From contig NZ_CP007220.1 of NCBI RefSeq assembly GCF_001632805.1, positions 3,844,001 through 3,908,000 of the forward strand: 64,000 bases of DNA, read 5' to 3'. The position numbers and the translations under genes are program-made. The DNA is from Mycobacteroides chelonae CCUG 47445. Lineage in GTDB: Bacteria; Actinomycetota; Actinomycetes; Mycobacteriales; Mycobacteriaceae. Below are positions 55,805 through 64,000 of the stretch, piece by piece. How positions within the stretch are numbered: position 1 is the first letter of the stretch; each line of letters opens with the position of its first letter. The notes beneath the pieces are model-generated. The model did not search any database. It saw nothing but the letters and a program-made list of their open reading frames with translations, and had not been told where the DNA came from.

Positions 55805-56203
55805 CTACCAGACGTACGCGAGGACTTCGCCGCCCACGCCCTGTCGGGCCGCCTGGCGGTCGGTGAGCAGGCCAGTGGACGTGGAGATGATCGCCACGCC
55901 GAGGCCACCGAGAACCTTGGGCAGATTGGTGGATTTTGCGTATACACGCAGACCGGGCTTCGACACGCGGCGCAGTCCGGCGATGCTTCGCTCACGGCTA
56001 GGGCCGTACTTGAGCGAGACAACCAGGCTCTTGCCCACGCGGGCATCCTCGGTGCGGTAATCGGTGATGTAGCCCTCGCGCTTGAGGATCTCGGCGATGT
56101 TGGCCTTGATCTTCGAGTGCGGCAGGGTCACCTCATCGTGGTATGCCGAGTTGGCATTGCGCAGACGTGTCAGAAAGTCTGCGATCGGATCAGTCATAGT
56201 CAT
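55805..56203 (-). CDS. rpsH: 30S ribosomal protein S8
   Basis: A 132-residue S8 from the ATG at 56203 ([18 protein letters not shown]), matching M. tuberculosis in length. [13 protein letters not shown] and GGEVLAYVW are conserved. In most bacteria rpsN directly precedes it; here it is the first ribosomal gene after a 6.9 kb interruption and needs its own promoter. Confidence 0.98.
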   Translation of the reverse strand: MTMTDPIADFLTRLRNANSAYHDEVTLPHSKIKANIAEILKREGYITDYRTEDARVGKSLVVSLKYGPSRERSIAGLRRVSKPGLRVYAKSTNLPKVLGGLGVAIISTSTGLLTDRQAARQGVGGEVLAYVW

Positions 56204-56421
56204 GACAGAGTCCATCAACCTTTCTCGCCGCGGTTCCCATACAGCACGCTCGTACCGGTTCCCGTAAAGGGCCTGGTACATCCCGTGGTGGGCCTACTGC
56301 GAAGTAATCTTCCGTATCTGACCGGGTTCGGTCAGGGGTCGTGCATCGCTAGTGCGATCCATGGAGTCTGAAAGCACATACCGACCGGCCATGGGCGAAA
56401 CACAGCCCAGGCAACCGGTCA

Positions 56422-56450
56422 AGTGTAGGTGACCTGGACGTTCCGACCAA
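56422..56450 (-). promoter_or_regulatory. Predicted promoter of the rpsH-rplO block
   Basis: On the minus strand TTGGTC (56450-56445), 17 bases, TACACT (56427-56422). It resembles the infA candidate. It would give a leader of about 210 bases, which includes a CTGACC/GGTCAG hairpin. Confidence 0.45.
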
Positions 56451-56468
56451 ATCGGTGACGGCGGCAGG

Positions 56469-56960
56469 TCAGCCGGTCGGCGTCAGCGTGAACGGCAGCC
56501 AGTAGGTGCCCGGTCCGTCGTCGGGGCATCCCGGCGCACCCACGGTGAACGTGCGCTCGCCGGAAAAGCTGCCATCGCCGTTCGGCACCAGGAAGTCGGA
56601 CCGGGCCGCGATCACCGCGCGGCCGTCACTGCAGTGGAACGGATAGTCCGAGGCCGATTCCCATCGATCGCCGTCCCATCGGTAGTCGAACAGTGCGGGC
56701 GCATGGGGATTGTCGGCGAGCTCGGCCAGCCGCAACCAATGCGCTACGCAACCCTGCGCGCCGCAGGTGGTGGTGAAGCTCGCCGCCTGGGTCGAGGGCT
56801 CTGAGGCGTCGGGCCTGCCCTCGAACGTCTGCCGCGAATGGTCCAGGTAGGTGTCGTACGTGCCGTACAGCGGCACCGGTTCGGGCCGGTCGGCGCGCGC
56901 CACCGCAGCACCGGAGAATGCCGTGACGACCACGAGCGCAAACGCGCCCCAGCTGCGCAT
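56469..56960 (-). CDS. Small secreted hypothetical protein
   Basis: The 163-residue protein has a signal peptide (MRSWGAFALVVVTAFSGAAVARA, cleavage near ARA-D). The mature part has four Cys in two pairs (TTCGAQGCVAHW, then FHCSDG and APGCPDDG) and resembles the short secreted mycobacterial Rv2253-like proteins. The start is the ATG at 56960. Function unknown. It is the left-most gene of the block that splits the spc operon. Confidence 0.7.
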   Translation of the reverse strand: MRSWGAFALVVVTAFSGAAVARADRPEPVPLYGTYDTYLDHSRQTFEGRPDASEPSTQAASFTTTCGAQGCVAHWLRLAELADNPHAPALFDYRWDGDRWESASDYPFHCSDGRAVIAARSDFLVPNGDGSFSGERTFTVGAPGCPDDGPGTYWLPFTLTPTG

Positions 56961-57016
56961 ATGTCACTGATAACACAGCGGATGCGCATCCGAAGCCGAA
57001 CGATCGAACAAGATCC

Positions 57017-58399
<1,383 letters not shown>

Positions 58400-58426
58400 C
58401 TAACCACGCGGCATAAGACCGCGACG

Positions 58427-58978
58427 CTAGGCCGCGGGTGCGGGTGCGGGTGCGGGTGCGACCGCCAGGGCATTGCCCTTGATGACATAGAAGAGCGTGC
58501 CCTGTTCGGTCTGCGCCCTGATCAGGCCCGGTCCGGCAGACTCAGGATGCCCGTCGACCACGCCGACACGCGACAACTTGGGGTTGGTGCCCACCGCGTG
58601 CCAGATCGCCCATTTTCCGTCTTTGACGCGCGCATCCACCTGAACCAGCAGATCGTCACGCCCGTCCTGGCCGATGTCGAGCAGCTCGACATCGGCGTTG
58701 CCGAGAAAGCCCTTGAAGGGCTCGGAGATCGTCTGCACGACCTTCCCGTCCGCAGCACGCACCGTGACGGTGGTTGTTGCCCCTTCGGGCTGGGGTGTGC
58801 TGCTCGTCTCGAACCGCAGACCCAGCTGATCAGTGGACTGCAGCACCCCGGGATCCGCGCTTGCCACACCGGGAAGCGCCACAAGCGCCAGCGCTGTGAG
58901 CGCCGCGACGCCGGTGGTGCGCAACCGCGCCTTGCTGATTTCTCGTCGACCCTGCGAGACCTGCATCGGTGTGTCCAT
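58427..58978 (-). CDS. Secreted protein with FG-GAP-like loop and Ala-Pro tail
   Basis: The 183-residue protein has a signal peptide (about 20-42, cleavage near ASA-DPG). The mature domain contains LLDIGQDGRDDLLVQVDA, an Asp-rich loop like those of the two lipoproteins at 49.7-52.1 kb, so it may belong to the same structural group. The tail is a repeated Ala-Pro string encoded by a hexamer repeat. An ATG four codons later is an alternative start. Function unknown. Confidence 0.7.
   Translation of the reverse strand: MDTPMQVSQGRREISKARLRTTGVAALTALALVALPGVASADPGVLQSTDQLGLRFETSSTPQPEGATTTVTVRAADGKVVQTISEPFKGFLGNADVELLDIGQDGRDDLLVQVDARVKDGKWAIWHAVGTNPKLSRVGVVDGHPESAGPGLIRAQTEQGTLFYVIKGNALAVAPAPAPAPAA
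58434..58457 (-). repeat. Four tandem gcgggt hexamers in the coding tail
   Basis: Four exact copies encode an alternating Ala-Pro tail just before the stop. The unit is in frame, so slippage would change tail length without breaking the gene. Confidence 0.9.
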
Positions 58979-59378
58979 TCGTCAAAATTTGCTCAGACAT
59001 GATTTCTTCGACCCCTCTCGCTAACCAACCCTCCAGATCAGCGAGTTTGTCGAGCCACTGCCGGACTATCAGCAATGTGGCCTCACAAAGGTATACCAGC
59101 CGGACCGCCGCCGCTAACTCAGTCATTCGTTGCGAGATGCGCAACACTGCGCAGAGAACTCCAGCACAGGCCACAGCCCTGGAACGTTCCCGGCCTGCTG
59201 GCACACCCCAGGCGCTGAATCGATAGCAAAGTGTCCGACTGCCCGCTCCGGAATCGGCAGGGACGCGCGCGCCGACTCACCGGAACCCGCTGGCACAGCA
59301 GCCAAGGTTGCTGAGCCAGAATCTGATGAGCCGCCGAGGGTGTGCCGGGACACCACCGGTAACGGCGCGCGTGTCGAC
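58979..59378. other. 400-base spacer without a convincing gene
   Basis: A 124-codon minus-strand frame overlaps its right part (58830-59204), but it runs into the secreted-protein gene out of frame and has no recognisable domain. The region presumably carries the promoter of the downstream secreted-protein gene and the end of the acyltransferase transcript. No clear hairpin was found. Confidence 0.5.
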
Positions 59379-61394
59379 TCACGGGCGGGCGCGCTCAGCG
59401 ATGAGACGCGCGAATTCCGGCTGCAGCCGCTGAGCTTCGCCCACGGTGATGTGTCCGCCGTCGCGCGCCACCCATCGAGAATCGATATTCGTGCGACATA
59501 CGCCATCCGGACAGACCACCGGCCCCAGGTCGATGGTGGACACCCCGACGAGCCCTTCGGCGGCACGCTGCTCGGCGGCTGCGGCCGTGTTCTGCTGGCG
59601 CTGAACCTCTGCCAACGCCTCCGAACGACCGCACCGGGAGGGCGACAGCCAGACCTCGTACCCCGGGCACTTGTACAGGTCCCAGTTCACGAAGTGCGGC
59701 AAGGTATGCACCACCACGACGGGGACACGCGCCGCCGACAGTTTCTGTAACACTGCGGCCATGCCCAGCTGCCACAACCGGCCCTTACCGGCGTCATCAG
59801 TGATCCATTGCTGCGTATCCGGAAGCCGGAACCGCACATGTTGATCAGCGAGGAAGTAGTCACTGGAGGCGGAGGCGATCACCACCAGGCCCGGCTGGAC
59901 GTCTGCCAACGCACTCGTCCAACGCTGTACGAAGTCGGTGCAGCCGGGCGGCGAAGGATCCAGCACGAGCTCGACGAAAGGGCAGGCGGCGTTTGTCGCG
60001 AGAAGCATCGTCCGGTTTTGCTGTGTCGCCGCCGGGACGAGCGCCTCGGCGAACTGTCCGGCATTGGAATCGCCGACGAGGACGACCGACCGCGAATCGA
60101 CATCCGCGCCTTGGGGCCACAGGCAATCCAGACGGGTCTTTTCGGCATCCGGCATGTTGCCGACGCACCCTCTGCCGACATCCAGATGGGCTGCCCGCTG
60201 CGCACGCGCGTCACGAATCGCAGGCGTGGCTATCTGCGCGGCACCGAATGTCACGGCCGAAACGAAGACCGCCACGCCGACCGACGCCGCCGCGAGTCGC
60301 GGTGCGCGAAGATCGGCCAGTTTCCGTCCCGTCCGGATCGGGTCTTCGACATACCGTTTGGACAACCAGGCCGGAAGCAACGAGAGCACGCCCACGCAGG
60401 GCACCAGCCAGCGATGCTCGGCGCCGAGCAGATTGTTGGCGAAAACGATCAGCGGCCAGTGCCACAGGTACCAGCTGTAGGACAGATCCCCGATCCACTG
60501 CATCGGCGCCGACGACAGCAGCCAGCCGACGGGCTGGCGCGACGGTACGGTCCCAGCGATGATCAGCAGGCCCGAGCCCAGCACCGGGACCAGCGCATTG
60601 ATTCCCGGAAAGGGATCTGCCGCGGATATCGCAACGGCACCCCAGGTGACGCCGGCCGCGCCGAGCGCCGCTATCGGTAGCGCCGCTCGAGCATCCCATC
60701 GGCGTATCCGGCTCTCCCCCAATGCGATCAGCGCACCGACGCCGAATTCCCATGCGCGCGTGGGCGAGCTGTAGAACGAGAAGGCCGCATTGTGCGCGTG
60801 GAACGGGAAACCATCGCTGGCGGTCAGGTAGATCGCGAGCAGCAGCGATGCCACCGACAGCGCCAGAAGCAGCGAGAATGTGACAGCCAACCGACTTGCC
60901 CGCCGACGTGTCGCCACGTAGGCGGCCAACGCCATCATGGCCGGGAAGATGAGATAGAACTGCTCCTCGACCGCAAGCGACCAGGTGTGCAGGAACGGAT
61001 TCATCGCCGCCGGCGCCGCGAAGTATCCGGAGGGCTCCAGGAAAAGCACCGCGTTCGAGACGAACAAGGCTGCGGCGGCGGCCGTTCGTGCCGCGACCTG
61101 CATTGACCCCAGCGGACTTTGGATGACTGCGGCGATCGGCAGCACCACGACAATCAACAGGGCAAGCGCGGGTAGCAGACGGCGTACCCGGCGCGCATAG
61201 AAGCGACGCAGATCGATGCGGCCTGCCCGGTCGGTCTCGCGCAGCAGCAGCCGGGTGATCACAAATCCGGAGATGACGAAGAAGACATCGACGCCGATGA
61301 ATCCACCGGGAATCGGCAGGCCGCTGTGATAGACGACCACGAGCAGAACGGCTACCGCCCGCAAACCTTGAATATCTCGCCGGCGGTCAACCAC
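59379..61394 (-). CDS. OafA-type membrane acyltransferase with SGNH domain
   Basis: A 671-residue fusion. Residues 1-370 are an acyltransferase-3 domain with ten hydrophobic helices, the catalytic His in VVVYHSGLPIPGGFIGVDVFF and the conserved RRVRRLLPAL. Residues about 420-671 are a periplasmic SGNH hydrolase-like domain with GDSNAGQ (about 438) and a terminal DGGH giving the Asp-His pair. Such proteins O-acetylate or O-acylate cell-surface glycans or glycolipids. The start is the GTG at 61394. In this genus, surface glycolipids are plausible targets; that is inference. Confidence 0.88.
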   Translation of the reverse strand: MVDRRRDIQGLRAVAVLLVVVYHSGLPIPGGFIGVDVFFVISGFVITRLLLRETDRAGRIDLRRFYARRVRRLLPALALLIVVVLPIAAVIQSPLGSMQVAARTAAAAALFVSNAVLFLEPSGYFAAPAAMNPFLHTWSLAVEEQFYLIFPAMMALAAYVATRRRASRLAVTFSLLLALSVASLLLAIYLTASDGFPFHAHNAAFSFYSSPTRAWEFGVGALIALGESRIRRWDARAALPIAALGAAGVTWGAVAISAADPFPGINALVPVLGSGLLIIAGTVPSRQPVGWLLSSAPMQWIGDLSYSWYLWHWPLIVFANNLLGAEHRWLVPCVGVLSLLPAWLSKRYVEDPIRTGRKLADLRAPRLAAASVGVAVFVSAVTFGAAQIATPAIRDARAQRAAHLDVGRGCVGNMPDAEKTRLDCLWPQGADVDSRSVVLVGDSNAGQFAEALVPAATQQNRTMLLATNAACPFVELVLDPSPPGCTDFVQRWTSALADVQPGLVVIASASSDYFLADQHVRFRLPDTQQWITDDAGKGRLWQLGMAAVLQKLSAARVPVVVVHTLPHFVNWDLYKCPGYEVWLSPSRCGRSEALAEVQRQQNTAAAAEQRAAEGLVGVSTIDLGPVVCPDGVCRTNIDSRWVARDGGHITVGEAQRLQPEFARLIAERARP

Positions 61395-61442
61395 CGGCTG
61401 AGTCTAGATGACGACCGTTCCCAGATCGGCCTACAGCGACGG

Positions 61443-62957
61443 CTACCGCCAGTAACCGCACTGATGGTTGTCGGCGAAGCCCGCCATCGGCGTGGGCGCC
61501 GGTGGCGCCAGACGCAGGAACGCACCTCCGGGCGCATATTTGGGCCATTCCGGCTGACCGCTGCCGTTCGGATTCCCGGTCTTCACGAACTGTGCCCAGT
61601 AGGTGATCATTTGCGTGGACAGGGCCGCCGATTCCTGACTCAGCGGTCTGGACAGGTCGAACAGGTAACCCAATTCCGAACCGTGCGAGGCTCCCAACGG
61701 CAACGGTGCGCCTTGATACTGCTGCTCTACCGGTGCGGCGGGGTCAGCGAATTCGTAGGCGTATACCGGCGCCTTCCTGACCAGCGCCTCGGCCATATCG
61801 AGGGTCGGGCACGCGTAGCTGTTGTCGGTGTCGATCGCCGCGAGCGCGGCGAGCACGTTCCCGCCGTACGCAGACAAGGGGTATCGCCGTCCGAGTTCGG
61901 TGGCGCGGTCGGCGTACTTGCTTTCCAGCGCACGTTGATACTCGTCGGTGCCGGGCACGGGCTTGTGCTGATACTGCTGGGCCTCGAACACCGTAGCTTC
62001 GTTGGCATTACTGCCGATGAGGACGGGGACGGGAGACGACAGGCCGCTGGTGAATGCGTCCAGTGGCGGCGCCGGAAGCTCCGGTGTCCCGGTCACCGGG
62101 CTCACCGGCAGTCCGATCCCGGTGAACTGCGGCGAATCCCGCAGCGCGTCAACCGATAATGCGCGCAAGCAGCTGGCGGCACCGGGCCCGGCCGGGCAAC
62201 CCACGTCGGCCGCATAGGCGGTGCTGTCACGGACGGCGGACGAGACGGGGGCCTGCGCCTGGCACGGGGCGCTCTCCATGATGGCCGACCGGAACAGCCC
62301 GGAGGCCTTCGGCGCCACCATCAGATCGCATACCGATACGCCGCCCGCCGATTGACCGCCGATGGTTACCTGACCGGGATCACCACCGAACGCGGCGATG
62401 TTGTCACGCACCCAGCGCAGCGCCGCCTCCTGATCCAGCAACCCGTAGTTGCCGATTACATCGGACAGGCCCGGTGCGGCCAAGAACCCCAGCGTCCCCA
62501 GCCGGTAATTGATGGTGACGACGGCTATCCCGCCCTGGGCGGCCAGTTTTCGCGCGTTGTAGCCGACACCGTTGCCGGCAATGAAGGCGCCGCCGTGAAT
62601 CCACACCAGCACCGGCACCTTCCCCTCGGTGTGCCGCGGCATCGTGACGTTGAGAACCAGGCAGTCCTCGCTCTGGGTGAGATCGCTCTCGGCCCCCGGC
62701 TGCGGGCATTCGACGCCCGGGCCGGTCGCATCGCGGGTGTCCGACCACGGTTCGACGGGTTCTGGCTCGGTGAACCGGCGCGGGCCGACCGGCGGCGCCG
62801 CGTACGGAATAGCGGTGAAGACACGCACCTCGTCGTCGATGTGTCCGCGCACCGCGCCCGCACGGATGTTGACGATCGTCGGGTCCGCGGCTGTGGTGGG
62901 ACTGCATGCCACGACGGCTGCCAAGAGCACCAGCACAGCCAATAGCAACCGCGTCAT
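61443..62957 (-). CDS. Type B carboxylesterase, exported lipoprotein
   Basis: A 504-residue esterase. The start is the ATG at 62957, giving a lipoprotein signal with VVAC (Cys about 18). The nucleophile elbow is GGQSAGGVS (Ser about 202) and the oxyanion WIHGGAF. EDCLVLNV is the family signature, and ASHGSELGYLF supplies the His. It probably hydrolyses lipid or xenobiotic esters outside the membrane. It lies between the rpsN terminator and the acyltransferase gene on the same strand. Confidence 0.9.
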   Translation of the reverse strand: MTRLLLAVLVLLAAVVACSPTTAADPTIVNIRAGAVRGHIDDEVRVFTAIPYAAPPVGPRRFTEPEPVEPWSDTRDATGPGVECPQPGAESDLTQSEDCLVLNVTMPRHTEGKVPVLVWIHGGAFIAGNGVGYNARKLAAQGGIAVVTINYRLGTLGFLAAPGLSDVIGNYGLLDQEAALRWVRDNIAAFGGDPGQVTIGGQSAGGVSVCDLMVAPKASGLFRSAIMESAPCQAQAPVSSAVRDSTAYAADVGCPAGPGAASCLRALSVDALRDSPQFTGIGLPVSPVTGTPELPAPPLDAFTSGLSSPVPVLIGSNANEATVFEAQQYQHKPVPGTDEYQRALESKYADRATELGRRYPLSAYGGNVLAALAAIDTDNSYACPTLDMAEALVRKAPVYAYEFADPAAPVEQQYQGAPLPLGASHGSELGYLFDLSRPLSQESAALSTQMITYWAQFVKTGNPNGSGQPEWPKYAPGGAFLRLAPPAPTPMAGFADNHQCGYWR

Positions 62958-63021
62958 GTCTCGCTTCTCGGGCACGGGCGCAAGCGTAATGGCCTGAAGG
63001 CCCAGACCGCTGGAGAGACGA

Positions 63022-63056
63022 CAATAGGCCGGGACTCGTCGAGTCCCGGCCTATTG
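63022..63056 (-). terminator. Terminator after rpsN
   Basis: A perfect 17-base inverted repeat (caataggccgggactcg, one base, then its complement) sits 10 bases beyond the rpsN stop. No U-tract follows, as in many mycobacterial intrinsic terminators. It closes the rplX-rplE-rpsN transcript. Confidence 0.8.
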
Positions 63057-63065
63057 ATCAGAGAT

Positions 63066-63251
63066 TTACCAGCTGCTCTTGCGGATGCCTGGCAGCTCGC
63101 CGGCATGCGCCATCTCCCGCAGGCAGATTCGGCACAGGCCGAACTTGCGGAACACGGCGTGCGGGCGTCCACACCGGTTGCACCGGGTGTATGCACGTAC
63201 CGCGAACTTCGGCTTCTTGTTGGCCTTATTGACCAGCGCAGTCTTCGCCAT
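63066..63251 (-). CDS. rpsN: 30S ribosomal protein S14 type Z
   Basis: A 61-residue zinc-binding S14 (C-plus form) with two CxxC pairs (CNRC and CRIC). The ATG overlaps the rplE stop by one base. Confidence 0.97.
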   Translation of the reverse strand: MAKTALVNKANKKPKFAVRAYTRCNRCGRPHAVFRKFGLCRICLREMAHAGELPGIRKSSW

Positions 63252-63832
63252 TACTTCTTCGCTCCCTGCTCAAGTTCTTTGAAGGGGAAACCGAGTTGCC
63301 GCAGCAGCGCCCGCCCCTCGTCGTCGTTGGTCGCCGAGGTGACGACGGTGATGTCCATGCCCCGCGGGCGGTCGATGGAGTCCACGTCGATCTCGTGGAA
63401 CATCGACTGCTCGGTGAGACCGAAGGTGTAGTTGCCCTTGCCGTCGAACTGCTTGGGCGACAGGCCGCGGAAATCGCGGATACGCGGCAGTGCGATGGAC
63501 ACGAGGCGGTCCAGGAACTCCCACATGCGGTCGCCGCGCAGCGTGACGCGGGCACCGATCGGCATGCCTTCACGCAGCTTGAACTGTGCGATGGACTTGC
63601 GCGCCTTGCGGATCTCCGGCTTCTGGCCGGTGATCGCGGCCAGGTCGGTGACGGCGCCGTTGATGAGCTTGGCGTCACGCGCAGCGTCGCCGACACCCAT
63701 GTTGACGACAACCTTCACGACGCCCGGGATCTGCATCACGTTGGCGTACTTGAACTCGTCGTTCAGCGCGGTCTTGATCTCTTCGCGGTAGCGAGTCTTC
63801 AGACGGGGCTGAGCGTTTTCGGTAGTGGTCAT
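63251..63832 (-). CDS. rplE: 50S ribosomal protein L5
   Basis: A 193-residue L5 that binds 5S r[43 protein letters not shown] and [12 protein letters not shown] are diagnostic. The ATG shares a base with the rplX stop (TGATG), so the two are coupled. Confidence 0.98.
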   Translation of the reverse strand: MTTTENAQPRLKTRYREEIKTALNDEFKYANVMQIPGVVKVVVNMGVGDAARDAKLINGAVTDLAAITGQKPEIRKARKSIAQFKLREGMPIGARVTLRGDRMWEFLDRLVSIALPRIRDFRGLSPKQFDGKGNYTFGLTEQSMFHEIDVDSIDRPRGMDITVVTSATNDDEGRALLRQLGFPFKELEQGAKK

Positions 63833-64000
63833 CAGATGTCCTTCCCGTTGCGGCGGGAGATGCGGACCTTCTTGCCGGTCTCTTCGTCGATGCGGTAGCC
63901 GATACGAGTGGGCTTGCCGTCGGAGTCGATCACCATCACGTTCGACACGTGGATGGCGGCCTCCTGGGTGACAATCCCACCGGACTGCGCGCCACGCTCA
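63832..64000 (-). CDS. rplX: 50S ribosomal protein L24, 5' part outside the window
   Basis: The last 55 codons are present: [20 protein letters not shown], then [18 protein letters not shown], ending RNGKDI. It is cut by the right edge. The order rplX-rplE-rpsN is that of a normal spc operon. Confidence 0.95.
   Translation of the reverse strand, partial: ERGAQSGGIVTQEAAIHVSNVMVIDSDGKPTRIGYRIDEETGKKVRISRRNGKDI

Noticed and set aside
58830-59204. 124-codon minus-strand frame in the spacer right of the secreted protein
   Set aside because: Its second half overlaps a well-supported gene out of frame and no domain is visible.

Overview
This window is a GC-rich chromosomal segment of a mycobacterium. 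The marks are a complete ESX-4 type VII secretion locus, F420-dependent luciferase-like enzymes, three cutinases, actinobacterial ribosomal protein sequences and many GTG starts. The presence of eccE in the ESX-4 cluster and the tandem cutinases point to a rapidly growing species of the M. abscessus/chelonae (Mycobacteroides) type; the genus call is an inference. No transfer-RNA or ribosomal-RNA gene, CRISPR array, insertion sequence or prophage was seen.

Layout. 1-11.1 kb: amino-sugar and wall-precursor genes (nnr end, glmS, glmM), a three-gene cassette encoding an EspC-like protein and a WXG-type Ala/Pro/Gln-rich protein, an F420-type oxidoreductase, a PhoD-like phosphatase, and rplM-rpsI. 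11.3-24.1 kb: ESX-4, namely esxU-esxT, an Rv3446c-like membrane protein, eccC4, eccD4-mycP4, eccB4 and eccE4. 24.1-28.9 kb: a CGNR zinc-finger regulator divergent from an EamA exporter, then three cutinases interleaved with an epoxide-hydrolase-like enzyme. 28.9-33.5 kb: the alpha operon (infA-rpmJ-rpsM-rpsK-rpsD-rpoA-rplQ-truA). 33.7-40.6 kb: a flavin monooxygenase, NfeD-flotillin, an LLM oxidoreductase, rmlB-rmlC and a Pro-rich membrane protein. 40.6-43.3 kb: secY-adk-mapA. 43.4-53.4 kb: accessory genes (secreted HAD phosphatase, methyltransferase, AI-2E-type permease, sppA, two paralogous lipoproteins, serine hydrolase). 53.5-64 kb: the spc operon, running from rplX at the right edge down to rplO, but interrupted between rpsN and rpsH by a 6.9 kb block (esterase, acyltransferase, secreted proteins, gdhA).

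How the parts fit. The ESX-4 core supplies the ATPase, the channel, the mycosin protease and the EsxU/EsxT pair. The EspC-like/WXG cassette 6 kb away carries a YxxxD secretion motif and shares an almost identical promoter block with esxU. That block has a GGAAC-N17-CGTC/CATC layout like a SigM-type ECF promoter, so both substrate operons are probably co-regulated. This is the most interesting system in the window. Several genes have TAnnnT placed exactly six bases before the start codon, which predicts leaderless transcripts. The split spc operon has a strong hairpin after rpsN and a candidate promoter before rpsH, which suggests that the two halves are transcribed separately.
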